Positions 11,060-24,749 of a stretch of DNA of 64,000 nt are shown one piece after another. Numbering within the stretch: position 1 is the stretch's first letter; each line of letters begins with the position of its first letter. The notes under the pieces were generated by a model that saw only the letters and a program-made list of their open reading frames with translations, searched no databases and was not told the origin of the DNA. The position numbers and the translations under genes were made by a program. The DNA comes from Datnioides undecimradiatus (taxonomy: Eukaryota > Chordata > Actinopteri > Lobotiformes > Datnioididae): contig WARS01000052.1 of NCBI GenBank assembly GCA_008933995.1, positions 1,054,001-1,118,000 of the forward strand, read 5' to 3'.

Positions 11060-13520
11060 CAGGCAAACATCAAACAACAACTTCCAAAAAAAAGGGCCGA
11101 AACAAACTGACGCGAAGTCCATTTTACCGCGCGGACGCTCGCAAAAGCAACAGTTATCCCGCTGCTCGCAGAATCTCAGCGAATACGATGCGATCTTTGA
11201 TGTCTGGCCTGGGTTAAACCTCGATAATGGATTCTTTTATCAGCGGTATCCTGGTGAAAGAGGGTGAATGCAAAGGATTTGGTTCAGAAGTGGAAATATC
11301 TTTCATGTTGAGGAAAGAGGCAACATTTTGACTTTTCCCCCGTGCCGTTCTCAGGCCTCTGATATCGCACCCGACTTCTCACGCACAGAAACGATATCTG
11401 CTCTTAGAGAAACGCACAAGGCGTGTGTTAGATATCTCTCGCGCTGCCTGCAGACCCGTTCCAGAGGTGTTTGTTCTCCTGCAGGATTTAAGATTCCCTC
11501 AACAGCAAAAGTCTGATTGGTTTTATGATTTGAAAAGGCGATAGCTCTGCGGGGAAGTTATCTGCTTAAAGCCACAGCTGCCGACTTCCTCGACTGTACA
11601 GCCGCAGTCACGCCACCCATCACGGCGCTCAGGGGAAGCAGACGCGCTTGAAATGACGTCGTGCTCCAGGCAGAGTCGCGGCAAACACACGGCTTGCTGT
11701 GCGGCCTCCAACGGGACGCCTGGTTCAGAAGCCCAGGTTCTGTTTTTCATGCCGGGAACCCCGCGACGATGGGCTTCAGATCACGGATCAACATTTGAGT
11801 AGATGTTTATTTTCCCTCACAAACACCGGCTGAGAGGATTGCTGTCATTAGATATGATGCTAGAGCTGGATTGCAATTGCAGTCGCTGCGGGTGGAGACA
11901 TACTGTAACAGTGGGAGCAGTGGAGCGACATGAAATGAATGGCAAACAGTTGAACAATGAGATGTTTTTCTGGTTTTGGTGGACGCAGGCTGGGAAGACA
12001 AACCTCGAAATGGATTATTTTAAGTGTGCGCTGCATTCAGAGCATTGTTACTGCTTTCCTTTGCTGTCAGACAGCTTTTCTGATGGGAAACTGAAGCTCA
12101 TATGTCTTTCTCTGAAACATTTAGCTTGCAAGAACATAGGAGTTGCTGGTCTATCGCTGCCTTGATCAGTTAGTTTTGTGTTTTAAAGGTTTAGTTCAAA
12201 GTCATAGTCAAACAGCTGAGACATACCGATGGCTGCTGTTTGAGCTCTGATTCATGAATTTCTTGCACAGCTGAACCTGAAGTGCATTAAATCCAATGTT
12301 TTTAACAATCGTCCCTCCGAGTTGGAAGTCTTCCACTTCGCTGACTTTTGTTGGTGCATTGCAGCGGCTTTGGGCACGTCATCGCCACCTGTCAATCGGT
12401 AGGATAACGTGAATCCATCTGCATCACATCTCTGGCAAAACAAGGACCTGGACATAAAAACACGGCTTCATACAATACTGGTGGTCAGAATCTAAGCGAG
12501 GTACCTTTTTAAGTTCAGATTTAGCACACTGAGGTTGTGGTTTTCATTTTTCAGTTGAGAATCAAGCACTTTGCTCAGAATGTGGACAGAAGATTGCAGC
12601 ATCGTCGACGCCTCAAGGCACTGCATGCTTTAAAAACAATGCTCATTTCGTTATAACACTCACACAGACGATTGCACGGACAGCGATGCTGCTCATGATG
12701 CGTTCCCACTGGAAACTGACATCAAGTCCCGTTTCCCGTCACGTATAATGACTTTACCTGATCAATATTCAATTTTTTAAAAAGTTCAGATCATTTCAGT
12801 GCCTGGAGTCTCAGCCAGCAGTAGTTTCAGTAATCATTGATGTCGGCAGCTCTGATCCTTCCCAGCCAATCTGATCCGGTGACCTTGAAGCCATCATCCT
12901 CATTTTTCCAACCACCAGATCGCTTCCACTCTGAATGTTAATCACACAGAGAGTTTGGATGTCACAGACTCTGTTTACTCAGACTCCATTTGATGAGAGG
13001 ACGTGTCTGTTAACATTGAAATTACACGGTAGCTGTCGCTGTTGGTCCTCCGCGGAGAGGCTGTCACGGTGGCGCCCCAGGCCCAGTGTCAGGCTCTGTC
13101 GGCGGGGACAATCATTAGATGCCTCCCCGAGGAGCCGTTTCCCCTCCTCCCCTCGGCATCAGCTCCACTTCACCCTCAGCCCTTTGTGGCTCCTGCTGAT
13201 AAGGCCAAGCTAATATCTGCTCAGTCTCTGGCTGCATGGGAAATGATAAACACAGGCTGAGCTGCTGTCCACTCCATCAGGACAATAGGAACTGGAATCC
13301 AGCCCCCGAGGCTATTGTTATTCTACAATGGAGGATAGTGTATGTACAGCCGAAATCCAGGGCAGGTGCTTGAAACAAAACACGAGACAGAGAAAGGGTG
13401 ACAGATTGACTTAGTGGCCACAATGGCTGCGCCTTAGACAAAATGTCACGGTTTCCACCCCTGCACCTGTCCAGACTGCTAAAATGTCCTGGAGGACGAT
13501 AATAAAACTGTTGTCATCCA
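11060..13520. other. Noncoding DNA, no gene recognised
   Basis: No supported exon, RNA gene or clear repeat. Open frames such as 11803-12165 lack any domain and splice support. Confidence 0.5.
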
Positions 13521-13529
13521 TTAAAAGTC

Positions 13530-13900
13530 AGTCTGAATAGCAGCAGCTAGAAATCAAACAGAACCAAAGATACCACACTTACTTCGCCGCTTTGTGAGCT
13601 AATTATACAATAATTATCTAGTTCTGGATGTTCTTTAAGTTATCGTCCTTAAAACGGAGATTACAGACGTTTTAGCCACTTGGCTGCAGCAGAAACAAGC
13701 TAGCAAACCGTTGCCTTTGACACATCCAGCACATATGGAGCAACATTATCTAAGTTTTAGCCACCTGGTGAATTTAAATCCAAAATGTAAATATAAAAAA
13801 ATATATATTTGGTCTCTGACAACTTCTAAAAGGTAAAACATCCGACTCTTTAGCTGCTAAATGCTCTGCTATCGTCGCTAGCATCTGTGCGTTCGCTCAC
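13530..13900. repeat. Dispersed teleost repeat fragment (TAGCTGCTAAATGCTC type)
   Basis: Contains the block GGTCTCTGACAACTTCTAAA followed by TTTAGCTGCTAAATGCTC, plus TAGCTAATTATACAATAATT-like text upstream, as in a widespread fish interspersed repeat. The assignment is from memory; the ends are approximate. Confidence 0.4.
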
Positions 13901-14439
13901 ATTACTCAGATTCAGTGCATATGATTGCTATGGCGTGAGAAACACACTGTCATATAGATTTTGCCATAAGTTGTGTTTAGTTAAGAGGAAGGCAAACGCT
14001 GCAGATGGGGTGCGTTTTCTTTTGCAAACCCACGTTAGCGTTCTGCATCACTTGAAATCAAACTGCAGCAGAGCTTAATTACCACATCAGAGAGTTTAAA
14101 CTGAATTAAAACAGGAAACACAACACTTGAGAACCCTTAAACACACTTGATTAGATTTTTACATTTGTGGCAAACTGGCTGATGCCCACACTGATTCGTT
14201 TAGCGCTAACGAGGCGCGTTTCTGGCAGATATTCTCCTCATGTCATTACTTCCCGTCCCTCCAACCATGACGGTTCAGTCTCAAGCTTCAGCGAGTTGCG
14301 CAAAGTCGTTACTAGCGTCGTGTCTTTGTGAATGCTAATAGCTTTTTTCCTCTAATGAAGCCGCTCTGGTGTCTGATTCTGATAATGTAATATCTCTGCA
14401 TTTGTTTAGACGTCATTAAGCGAAGAGACCACATATAGT

Positions 14440-14640
14440 CATGGCGGTGTACAGTATACACACACGAACACACTTCCACACTCCTCAGGCCATGTGTGTG
14501 TTCCCAGGAACTCCCTCACACACTCACACACCAACAAAAGACCTCTTCTTTGACTCTTGCTACCAGGTCTGCATGGTAATCATACTCCCCTTAATCATTA
14601 AAACACACTCACACACACACACTTACAGCCCGACAGGCTT
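14440..14640 (+). repeat. Imperfect CA-rich low-complexity tract
   Basis: Interspersed CACAC runs with unique DNA between them. The 165-codon open frame over it (14441-14938) is largely TH/HT runs created by the repeat and is not taken as a gene. Confidence 0.7.
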
Positions 14641-15384
14641 CTCTGCTGACTCCTACTACCAGATCTGCATGATGATTACCCTCCCCACAGTGAGCTGCAT
14701 GTCAACGCTCTGCACGTCCAAGGTGCAGCTCGCTCATTCAGAAGCCTCATCAAATGAAAAAAGGGTGACTCTGATACTCAGATCGGTCTGCACGCCGCGC
14801 AGCGTGGCTCCCGCTACTTCACACCGCTGCTACAAAGCGCTGTGGGAGGCCACACACAGCACAAATCTGCCATGTGTCCCCTGCTTTTTCTGTATGAAGC
14901 TATTATGTGGCATTCACATCATGTCGCACGGAGGGTAACGATGGGTAAGATTCCCGTGGGGATGAATTCACATGTTCATGCCTCCCGCCAGCTCCACATG
15001 CTAGTTTTACCAGTAATTTACACACTGAGTGAGCAGCGTTCGGTATTCATCTTCAGATTCAGTGTAAAATTGCATGCATTTTAAAAAATGCATTGAATTA
15101 GGTGTAGTTACATTGATTGATGGCCTTCAGATGCTATAAGGCGGCCATGTTTATTTGCTTCTCATACACTACGCATTGCAAGGTGGGATTAAAATGTTTT
15201 CAGAAGGTTGCTGTTCCTAAATGCAGCATGGCTCGGTAACAACGAAGTAGCAGCTGCTAGCTAGAACTATTGTGAGTATAAGCGTCCCGAGTGTTGTCAG
15301 CTGAACTGGAGTTACAGGTCATTGCATGACCACTTGCAGGTAAATGCACATTAGCGCACTGTAGCTACCTCAAAGTGAAGCATC

Positions 15385-15925
15385 AAGTGGAGGATCATCT
15401 GCAGCTGCAACCAAGAGAGCAAACAGCTGTCTGAAAAGCTGCAGAGTTGAAGTCGGTGCATCAGATCAAACGGACATGCGGGTTGTTTTCTCTGACTTTT
15501 GCAGCACTGTGCACCGTGAACTCAGCCCTACAGCGTCAGAGCGTCAATGCTACTGTGTCATCCTGCGCCGTCTAAGGCGGGAAAATTCAAACAACCTGAA
15601 CTTTGGCGCTGTGGCACTTGATTGCGTTCTCAGGAAACCATGCACATTTGTCAGCCTGAATCCACCCTACCTGCTGGATTTGGCTCCCTGTGACTTCTTC
15701 CTCTTCTCCAAAATGAAATTCAAGCTCAAGCGGCGTTGGACAATCACTGCAGTGCAGAACGGGACTGCCACTTTGCTTTCCAAAGCATGGCAGGAGCTCT
15801 GGGAACAGGGAATCATTGCACATGGAAACTACATTGAAGTGGACAGCGGCCAATGTCCAACCTAAATCTACCTTTTCTTGCTTTTTCACCAACTCTGCAT
15901 TCAAGTTGCCAACAATAAAATGCGC
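15385..15925 (+). mobile_element. Decayed mariner-type transposase remnant
   Basis: The open frame 15476-15865 and its upstream extension align by eye to the catalytic half of a mariner transposase. VVFSDFCSTVHREL corresponds to the family's VFFDxxGxVHxEF block (first catalytic D kept). VILRRLRREN corresponds to the VLRRLRE block. PPYLLDLAPCDFFLFSKMK corresponds to HPPYSPDLAPCDFFLFPKLK (third catalytic D kept). EQGIIAHGNYIEVDSG corresponds to the C-terminal RCIAxxGDYFEGD block. The middle block with the HHDNAPAH signature and second catalytic D is not recognisable, and the N-terminal DNA-binding half and terminal inverted repeats were not found. It is therefore an old, non-functional DNA transposon fragment. 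Confidence 0.85.
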
Positions 15926-15929
15926 CTGT

Positions 15930-18120
15930 ACTTGCTTTTCGCAGCGTACGTCTTTGTTCGAAGGGCTGACACTGAAAACAGGGACTCATTTGTGGTGTGA
16001 GGTTTGTATTTGCCCACTTAAATCAGGTTACGATCCTGAAAAACCTCTTGAACAATGAATTCTGGTAGAAGCTCCCATGATCCCATGCTACTTCACAACG
16101 TCACTAATCTAATTTTGTTATTGTGCTGATTGGGAGACGCCTAGTAGCAGGTTTTATAGCATTGTTTCATCGTAATTTTCTAATGTTTTGAATGTATGGC
16201 ACGGCATAATCCCTCTGCAGGAAAACCAGGTTGGTCTCTGGTGCTTCAGGCTGATTTCCAAAGGAATTTGATACTACAGCCATTTAACTTGAAAGCAATT
16301 TCCACATTTGAATATTCATTTTCTGCACGGATTAATAAAGACTAAATTGACCCTGACTAAACTGACCCCGAGTCTTTGAAATTCATGGTGTCGACTCGCT
16401 GTTTAATAAATGGTAATTTAATGCTCGGCTTAGCTCCACTCTCCCGTCGTTGCTAACCGGACTTACTTCGCCGTGAAATCTGGTGACCTCTGATTCGTCG
16501 GCTGCAACTCCATTCGTCCGTGCGCGTGTCTTTTGAGATCTACAGTCGTAAAGTCGCTTTTGTTTTCGGGCAGTCTTCAACGAAAGCACTTCAAAGCAGG
16601 GGGAAGCGCCTTCATTAACCTTTCAACCTTCAGTGTTTCTCTCTAATTTCTTATAAAGTGAGATAAACCACATTACTCATTCCTCACTATCCACTTTTCC
16701 TTTGAAGCCTATGCTGAGTTGAACATTTCTTTTCATCTGTCAGCATTACTCAGGTTGCACGCAATCAAACAGGACCGGTTTGAGGTTAAGCGCCGGACGC
16801 TGCAGCGCACCCGAGAGGCAGCAGCTGAGGAAAAGGTCGTTTTCAGTGTTTGAGCGGTCATGGTTACAGGTCATTAGAGTAATTGATTGGTTGACAAACG
16901 TCTCCTGAACCTGTCAAAGAAAGAGAGGTTGAGGAAGAAGGACGTCCATATGTGCTGTTAGTGAGGATCTTTGGGACAATGGATGATAACGCCTGTCCCA
17001 GAAGTGTTCCTGCGAAGAGGACTGGAGCAGGTTGTGAGTCGACACGATAGGTGTTTAGCTGCTGGAGAACACCGGATCGACGCCGCAACACTTTCCTTCA
17101 GTTGAGATAAAAAAGAATATTTGCAGTTTACATTGATTTTTCAGGTTCTTCCAGGTTCAGTTGTCATTAAAGAGTATGTCATGCAAGATGGATTGGTCAA
17201 ACTTGTCATATCGAACTCGTGCATTAAGCAAGAACACATTCAAGCTTAAATACGTCTGCAGAAGTGAGCAGCACAGTGAATTAACTTATTTGCTCATTAG
17301 TATAAAATGAGTCAGTGTTGTCTAGTGAAGATAACTTGATCAACATCTTGTCGTTCATCATTTATTCCTCTGCTTTTTTATTTTTGAAACATCAGAACCC
17401 CTCCGCAAACTTCTGCCGCATTCACAACCTGCTGCCTGAACTCCACCTCTGCAAGCTGCAAATTCTGCTCTAAACTGAGGTTTCATGTGCGGGGTTCGTT
17501 GGCTTTGCACATTTAGGCAGATGAAATGACTTGAAACACAAATTACATGCATTCACTCACGTATTTTGCCGCTCTACATATAACCTACTGCAGCCACGGT
17601 ATCGCTTAATACTACTTTAAATAGATGTTTGGCTGACTCAGAAACTTTAAAATAACATCTAACATTAAAAATTTGTCACAACTTAACGCTACATGCATCG
17701 CAAATACCGCGACACCTGTTGTCGACGCTATGGCAGCTTGTACCAGGTAGTAATCTTGCTTTCTGGGTGGTATTAAATCCCAGGGAATCATTTTAAAAGT
17801 CTTACCTGTGCCTTGATTAATATAAATGTAGCGCTGCCATGGAAACATATTAGTGTCGTATGATGAAGCAAACCAACATGTCATGTTCACTCACTCTCAA
17901 TCTCAGAAAGTTGCTTGAAACCAGCAACACAGGCGCTTCCGAGTTGCCTTTTTTTTTTAAATTTTCCATCCATTTATTTATTTTTTTTGTTTGGTTTGAC
18001 GCCGTCTTTCCTCGGCTCGCCTCTGTTAATACTCAGAAAATAAATAGATGCGATATGAGATTAAATTCGAGCTTTTCCACCTGCTGCCTAAATCCACCAT
18101 CACACCATCTGTCCTTCGCT
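15930..18120. other. Noncoding DNA, no gene recognised
   Basis: Nothing beyond short open frames without domains; no RNA gene or clear repeat. Confidence 0.45.
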
Positions 18121-18125
18121 TTCCT

Positions 18126-18126
<1 letters not shown>

Positions 18127-18163
<37 letters not shown>
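18127..18163. repeat. (AC)n microsatellite
   Basis: About 18 uninterrupted AC units. Confidence 0.97.
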
Positions 18164-18164
<1 letters not shown>

Positions 18165-18169
18165 CCTGT

Positions 18170-20735
18170 CTCATAACTTGTTGCCTCATTCCTTGTCTTC
18201 CCTGGAATACAGACTGAAAAACTGACACGAGAGCTGATTCAATCATACAAATTAAATATTTACTCTGTGTAAATTCTGCATGTTTGTAACTAATTCATGT
18301 TTTATCATATACGTCTGCACTGAAGTGCTGCATACTAATGCAGGGATCCGGCATGTTTGCACATTGGATCGCTTGTTATCCATATGACATCTGTTCTCGC
18401 TGCAGCTACAGTTGAATCAATGCTACAGTTGTGACTGCAGAAGATATCTGTGCTGTGTGGCTGCAGTTTCAGGCTGAAGTGGTGGTCAGATATCGGTTCT
18501 GTATGAATGTGCAGACATATCAATGATATACAAAGATGTGTTTCCATGCACAAAGGAAAAGGAGCTTAAATGCACACTTACCTTTTCCTTTAATATGACA
18601 ATATGCTGAATTTAAGCAGATATTCCATCTGTAAACAGGTCATAAATGGCATATTCCTCCTGATTATTCTGAATTAGGACTCATAGCTCAAAGACATGTG
18701 GGATATGTCTATCAGTCGGGTTTCAGGAGCATTTCTTTGGACGTGCATAGGCCTCATTACAGCCCTGTGTGTTGCAAACACACCAACAGAGATGCACAGA
18801 AGAAAAGCCTGGTTATAAAGAGACAAACACCTACTTTTAAACAACACTAAAGACTTAGATACCAACAGGCTTTTGGATGTTCTGAAATATCACTGGGCCT
18901 CTAAAGAAGGTGGCTGAGCAAATGAAGGTGGGAGGTATTTAACAACATATTAATGGGAGTAAACAGCTCCTAGGTTAAGATTGTCCTTCTTAGAAAAAGT
19001 GTTGTGTTGTAATAAGCTCCAATCAGCATATTCTTGCACAGAACAGCATGTTAACCTGAGATGCTCCTAAACTTCAGTCACATTCTGGCATCAAAAGCGT
19101 TTCAGAGTGAACAATCGGCTGCATTCAGCATCTGCAGCCGTGCAGGTAGCAGGGCTGAACATCTTTGTGCAACACAGAACAAAAAAAACCAAAACATTTC
19201 TAGTTACATTTAAAGTCACGGCGAACGCGCCTCTCCACAGAAACTCAATGAGAGCATCTGTGTTACTCGGTTGTTCTGGATGACAGAGCTCATAGATGTC
19301 TGCTGGCTGTAGCTGTGACACAGATCGGTGCTGGAAGCCACGGCGTCGGATCAATGCTAGCATTTCTCGCTAGCAACATGCCTGAGGGTGCAGCTGTCCC
19401 CATAAAGGGCAAATAATAGAGCAGATTAGCATAAAGTGTCAAGAAACAGCTCAGGGATTTTATTCTTTCAAAGTAACTGTGAGAATCTCAGCCTCCGTCT
19501 GAAATCACTAAAGAGATCCTGCAGCTCGTCGCAGCATCTGCTAACACAGCACGCTTGGTTAGATCAGCGAGCTTCCTGCTCCGCGGGGAGACTGTCGAAA
19601 CAAAAGCGGGGAGCAGCGGCGCGTCGTGATTTCACGTGCTCAGTTAAGTTTGACCACCGTGTCGGCTCCGAGCTTCGCCGTCTTGCCTGATTACTCCCAA
19701 CAAGTTCCACTTCCCCAGTCATTTGCTGTCAACAAGTTCCAGTGGAAAACATCACACGCTTTGATATCTGAAGCCATTTACATAATGGCCGCCCTCTCTG
19801 GCACCGCGAGCCTCTTAGCGTCCATCAGGACCTGCGCTGTAGGAAACAGTTGTCTGTGCGTTGCACGTGAAGATGGAGGCGGCGTGCCGGCAGGAAGTGG
19901 AGATGTTCATGCTCGTCAAGCTGCTTTTGGAAGCAGAGCTCGATGTTTTCCTCCATGTTGCCATCACTAATCGCCGTCTGAATGAAACCTGCCGGAGCCA
20001 CACCACAGTCCTGGAAATCACAGCCATGTGAATTAAAGTGGGGGAATCCTTTTGCTCCGTGTAAGACGAGTTAACAGGTTTATCTGTGGAGCTGAGAACG
20101 ATGCCGGGATGCTGCAGAGACGCTGAGAGAGAGAGAGAGAGACGGCCGGTCACTCTGAGTTACTGTGAACCTCCAGAAGCTGTTTCCAGGATTTGTTTCC
20201 ATTGTAGACTGCGGTGTAATTGTGCTGCTGCTGGCTGCTGATAAACCTCTGGAAGAGTCGGGTCTCCGCTGGATTCTATCAGGAGGCCGTCAGACAGGAA
20301 GTGTTGGCTCGACCGGGCAGCCGGGAGCCAGGAGTTGCTCCTCTTTGTCTCTGACGCGGCGTGTGAAGAGCAGACAGACGCAGCAGACGGAGACAGATCT
20401 CAGCACCTCGGTGTCATCATGTGTGCACGCAGCTCGCTCTTATCTGCAGCAGCTCACCGTGCACGGACTCTGAGTCCAGACGGTCCCAGTGGAGATGAAA
20501 ACCAGTGACTGTGGAGGAAATGTTCGACGCGTTGAACTTCGCAGGACTTGGGTGTGTGTCTCTGCCGTCTGTGGCTCCATCAGACGCTTTGCCGACAGTT
20601 TGCTTTAAAGCTTCAACACTGAGAGACCGGACGGAGGCGACAGTGGAACGAGTTCAGAAGGTTTTCTGAAGAATTTAAGATGTTTTTCAATCCGAGTTCA
20701 CTGAAACATTGGAAATCGATGAAACCAGACTGAAG
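18170..20735. other. Noncoding DNA with a small (GA)n tract
   Basis: No supported gene. A (GA)n run lies at 20125-20143. Open frames around 19436-20473 lack domains. Confidence 0.45.
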
Positions 20736-20739
20736 CCCG

Positions 20740-20870
20740 ATGTGATCACAGTTTGGTTACATTTAGACAACCAAACTACTGCGTTAGGCTCAGGAGAAGA
20801 TCATAGTTTGGGTTCAAACTACTATGTTAAGTTAATATAAGTAAGACTTTTGGTTTCACACTGGACAGTC
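20740..20870 (+). repeat. Dispersed teleost repeat fragment (TTTAGGCAACAAAACTACT type)
   Basis: The text GTTTGGTTACATTTAGACAA, then CAAACTACTGCGTTAGGCTC, AGGAGAAGATCATAGTTTGG and ACTATGTTAAGTTAATA follows a repeat I recognise in fish genomes, which itself is built of short internal repeats. Noncoding. Confidence 0.45.
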
Positions 20871-20879
20871 CTGTGTTTT

Positions 20880-23800
20880 TATACCACATCACATGGCGTG
20901 CTCAGGGTGCTATAGGAGTAGCCAGAACAAACATCCACCTGTGACAAGTGGGGAGTGAGACTGGGTTGCAGCAGTCAGCTGTCCAGCAACAAATAGCAGT
21001 TAGCAAATAGCTAATTAACAAAGTGGATGTGTAAATAGGCAACTGCATGCTAACAAGTTCATTATACGGCATGTCCGTGTTACAAAAGCCACTAAAAAAC
21101 GAAATAAATGCAGGTTTTGGTTCTTCTCTTCTATAAACCATGCAATCTTTATTTTGGCCAATCAAGAACCAGCGTGAGTCCATGTCTTGATGTGGACTCG
21201 TAGCGCTCTAAAGGGCCAATTAGTCCACTTCAATCAGGTGATTAGAGGCATAATTTCCTTAAGGGTCATCAAACTGAGCAGCAGTGTCTTAAACGCGTCG
21301 GGAGAAAGACCAAAAACCCTGCAAAGTGCTCTCTCCGGTTCCCAAGTCTGCTTTTAAAGACCTGAACACACCTACACATGTGAACAATATGTCAAATTCT
21401 AATATTAAATAGCATCAAACACACAAAAACATGTCACAAAGAGAATTCATGTTAATAAAATATAAAGTGTGTTATAGTTTTTCATACATTTGGATTGTGC
21501 ACAGACAATTTAAATGGTGCAACTGCGAAATGACACTGCAACTCAGACGAGCCACTGCAACCGGGAATGGAAAATGACGACTCATGAAATGTTAATTAAC
21601 CAGGAATAATAGCTCACAGCGCCGGAGCAGAAGTCCTCCTCTGCTCTCCGAGCGTTCAGCTCAATCCGCGCGCTTTAATCTGTGGTTTTAAGAGAAAATC
21701 CTCTTCTCTGAATACGTTTCTGTGCGGTTTACTGAGGCGTGGGGAGCAGAGTGATGACTTGGTGGTTTTAAACCACTTAAAATGAGCATTTTGAATGATT
21801 CTTAAGGACTCCCTGAAAGTCTGTCAGTGACCTGTGGCAGAGTTGGCTTTAATGACTCTGAAAGGAATGAAAATAACAAAATAAAGTGCAGCTTAACGAC
21901 GTCAAATATCAGAAAACCAAAGATAATTTGCACCTAAAAGTAAAAACGTGAGGAAACTTAACCGTCACCATCAGAATCAGATCCATCATGCGTAAAGGAT
22001 TCATGGGTAAATACTGTTGTTTCACATTAGAAATGGAAAACAAATGATGAAAATCTGCAGCAGATGATGAATGAGCCTCACATTTCACGCCCCGCGGCGG
22101 TTTAAGGAGCTCCACACGAACCACGAAAGACATTAAATCGGAATTACGACATGAGACGTTTAAAAAAAACAAACCAAATGAAAAATTAAAAAGATGAGAT
22201 AAGACGTCGCTGAAAATGAGGCCGAGGCCCAAAACCAAAACGCCGCCCGAGGCGCCAAAGGGAAGGACGTTAAACTTCACTGTTCATTTGTTTCTAACTG
22301 TTTGTGCATCTGTTGTTATTACTGCGTTGGCACTGACATGAACGGATGGGGTCATGCAATTTGAATCTTGTATTTTCTCAGTAACTCATGAGAAAACCAC
22401 ACATTTATACTCATTTTAATACTAATCCGAACACTCAGATAAAGACCGTAGCTCTTAGTTCTGTAATGTGTAATGTGTGTGAAGTCAGACTTGGAGCTGC
22501 ACACAGAGAGTAATTAATCATTTCAGAGCTGCGACTGAAGGCTCTTTACGAGACGACGCGGAGTTAACCGTCGACCAGGGCGAGGCTGAGTGAAGGCTGA
22601 TTGGATCAAAGCTGCCAATCCTGCAGTGCAGAGGCGACAACAATAAGAGCCCATTAACAGTGTAATTGGGGATAATTAACGGCGACTCATGAACCCTCTC
22701 ATCTCCTCGAGTAAATCTATTTTACCGTGCGCTGTTCGGGGAGAGGCGTCGACACAGCGGCGACGCATTAAAGGCGCTCGTCTGCGGTGTTTGTTGCCAT
22801 TCTGTGATGACAGATGCAGAGTTTTATAGGGTCCATAACTCTGCGAGGAATCGCGTTACAGGAGCTGACTCGGTGACAAAAACTCTACTGGGAACATAGA
22901 AAAATATTGCAAGAAATCAACTCCAACAGTATTTTAATTTTAATCTAGTTTGATTCAATGCAATTCCCATGATGCCTGCACGGTGGCTGCATTCCAGTGT
23001 GCAGATCTCCAGCCGGCTGCCGCAGATTCGACTTTAATTCGGTGCTCGGGTAACTTCTATTACCTTTGATCTTAACAGTTTGTGTTCAGTCTGAGCTATA
23101 TTTAATAATTACCTTCAGAAATGTGACATTATGCTCTTATTTTGGAACCGAAATGCGACGCGGCCGCACCCTACAGCTGTGTTTTGTTTGATTTGGCGAC
23201 ACCTGTGGTCACTGGTGGCAACAGCAAGTGCAGTTCATTGCCACAAAGTCTGTCAAAAGCAGCTGTAACAGTAGTGTCGCTGCATCTCGCTCCATGGTTT
23301 CACACTGATCTGATGGCCTTAGCTCACACACTGCAATTCATGTGACTACTTCATAATAAAAGTCACGTTTCACCGGGGAAATGCTTTTAATTTGAAACTG
23401 CAGCAGCAGGAAATGTTCAGTTTGCACTAGCAGAAGCTTAATCCACCATTTTCAACTCCACTCACCTTTAATTAATCGAATGAAGGTCTATCAGAAGGGT
23501 TCGTTTGGAACTGTTCGTCATGTACAATCACTCCTGGGACTTTGTGAGTGTAAACGGTTAGCAGACGTTGCGGCGCTCCATCATACCCCGGCTCCGCAGG
23601 AGTTTTAACAGGTGCTGCAGACGCACCTGTCTCTCATACTCGTTAACCAGATAATGATGTCATTAGGGAGACTCGTCTGCAGCTAATGAAGTGACTGTGC
23701 TGCTCAGATAGTAAATAATAAACCGGCAGCGCTGCACTTAAAGAGAAAAGCTCCAAAACAAACAAACGGTCCAGCTGTGGACGTCCGGCTCTCCGAGGAG

Positions 23801-24190
23801 ACTTTATCTGCTGCAGCTGAATGCTGATAACAACAGAAATCCTCACACGCGTCCGCCGGCTTTGTTTCGAATTCTCTCAGCGCAACAAGTCCAAGGTCAT
23901 TTCATCACAGCGAAAACAACAACAACAACAACAACAACAGGAGGTGTTTCTGTCCAACGGGAGCTGGACTTGTTTGGATTTGACTGGAGCTTGTCGAGGT
24001 GGACGGGCGTCCTTGGCTAAACTCCAGTTTTAGCGTCTGCACGGACACAGGATGAGCAGCGGGCTCTGATGAAGGAGGCCGAGCTAACCTGCGAGGTTAA
24101 AAACATGAAGAGCTGCAGTTTTCAATTGAGCGTAAAACAGTAAAACCTTTACTGCACTTAACGTGAGGTTCATGTGGGGAAGGCTCATCT
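20880..24190. other. Noncoding DNA, no gene recognised
   Basis: No coding exon was supported. A (CAA)n run lies at 23915-23940. Parts near 22480-22700 are rich in TAATTAA/GATAATTAA text and could be regulatory. Confidence 0.4.
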
Positions 24191-24194
24191 TCGT

Positions 24195-24305
24195 GGTGAG
24201 CACCTCGGGTTCAATGTTCAACATGCACGATAGGTGAACTGGGAACTCTAAATTGCCAGTGGGAGTGAATGTGGGCGTGCACGAGCTTGTCACACTTGGT
24301 TGTCC
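24195..24305 (+). repeat. Dispersed teleost repeat fragment (ACTCTAAATTGCC type)
   Basis: The order AACATGCACGATAGGTGAAC, GGGAACTCTAAATTGCC, then GTGAATGTGGGCGTG matches a very common fish interspersed repeat (heading-like text AACATGCA..GGTTAATTGG, ACTCTAAATTG, GTGTGAATGTGAG). Diverged and truncated. Confidence 0.6.
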
Positions 24306-24357
24306 AACAGCGGCTCCACCATCCAGAGCTGTGATGATCTTAATCCTTCGTCCTGGG

Positions 24358-24396
24358 CGTTTGCTTCCTGTTTGCTTCCTGTTTGCTTCCTGTTTG
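24358..24396 (+). repeat. 11-bp tandem repeat, about 3.4 copies
   Basis: The unit TTTGCTTCCTG is repeated head to tail. Each unit carries an ETS-like TTCCTG core, but chance expansion explains it. Confidence 0.9.
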
Positions 24397-24749
24397 TCAG
24401 AGTGTGAGCGTGCATCCTTTAGCGTTGACGTTTAGCGCTGCTCTGCTCCGCTCCTGGTTTTACAACACAGTAACACTCCGCCGGCAGAAGGCTCATCATT
24501 AAAGTGTTGTGCAAAGAGCCGTAAAACCATCCAGGTATTCGCCCGGCGTGCAGGCTCAGCTGGGTCTGTTCGCGTTACGTTTTATAGGTATGAATACAGA
24601 TTGGGCCGCTTCACTCCAGGAGACGCACACTGAGGATTTAGTGTTTACGTATAAAGCTATAACTAACCTGCTGCAGAGTCTCTGCACCGTGTTCAAGCTT
24701 CTGCTGTCCGTGTATAGATGATGAGAGCATGAGTGTCTACAAACTATCT

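Noticed and set aside
14441-14938. 165-codon open frame, the longest in the window
   Set aside because: Much of it is TH/HT residues from CA-rich sequence, with no domain and no splice support.
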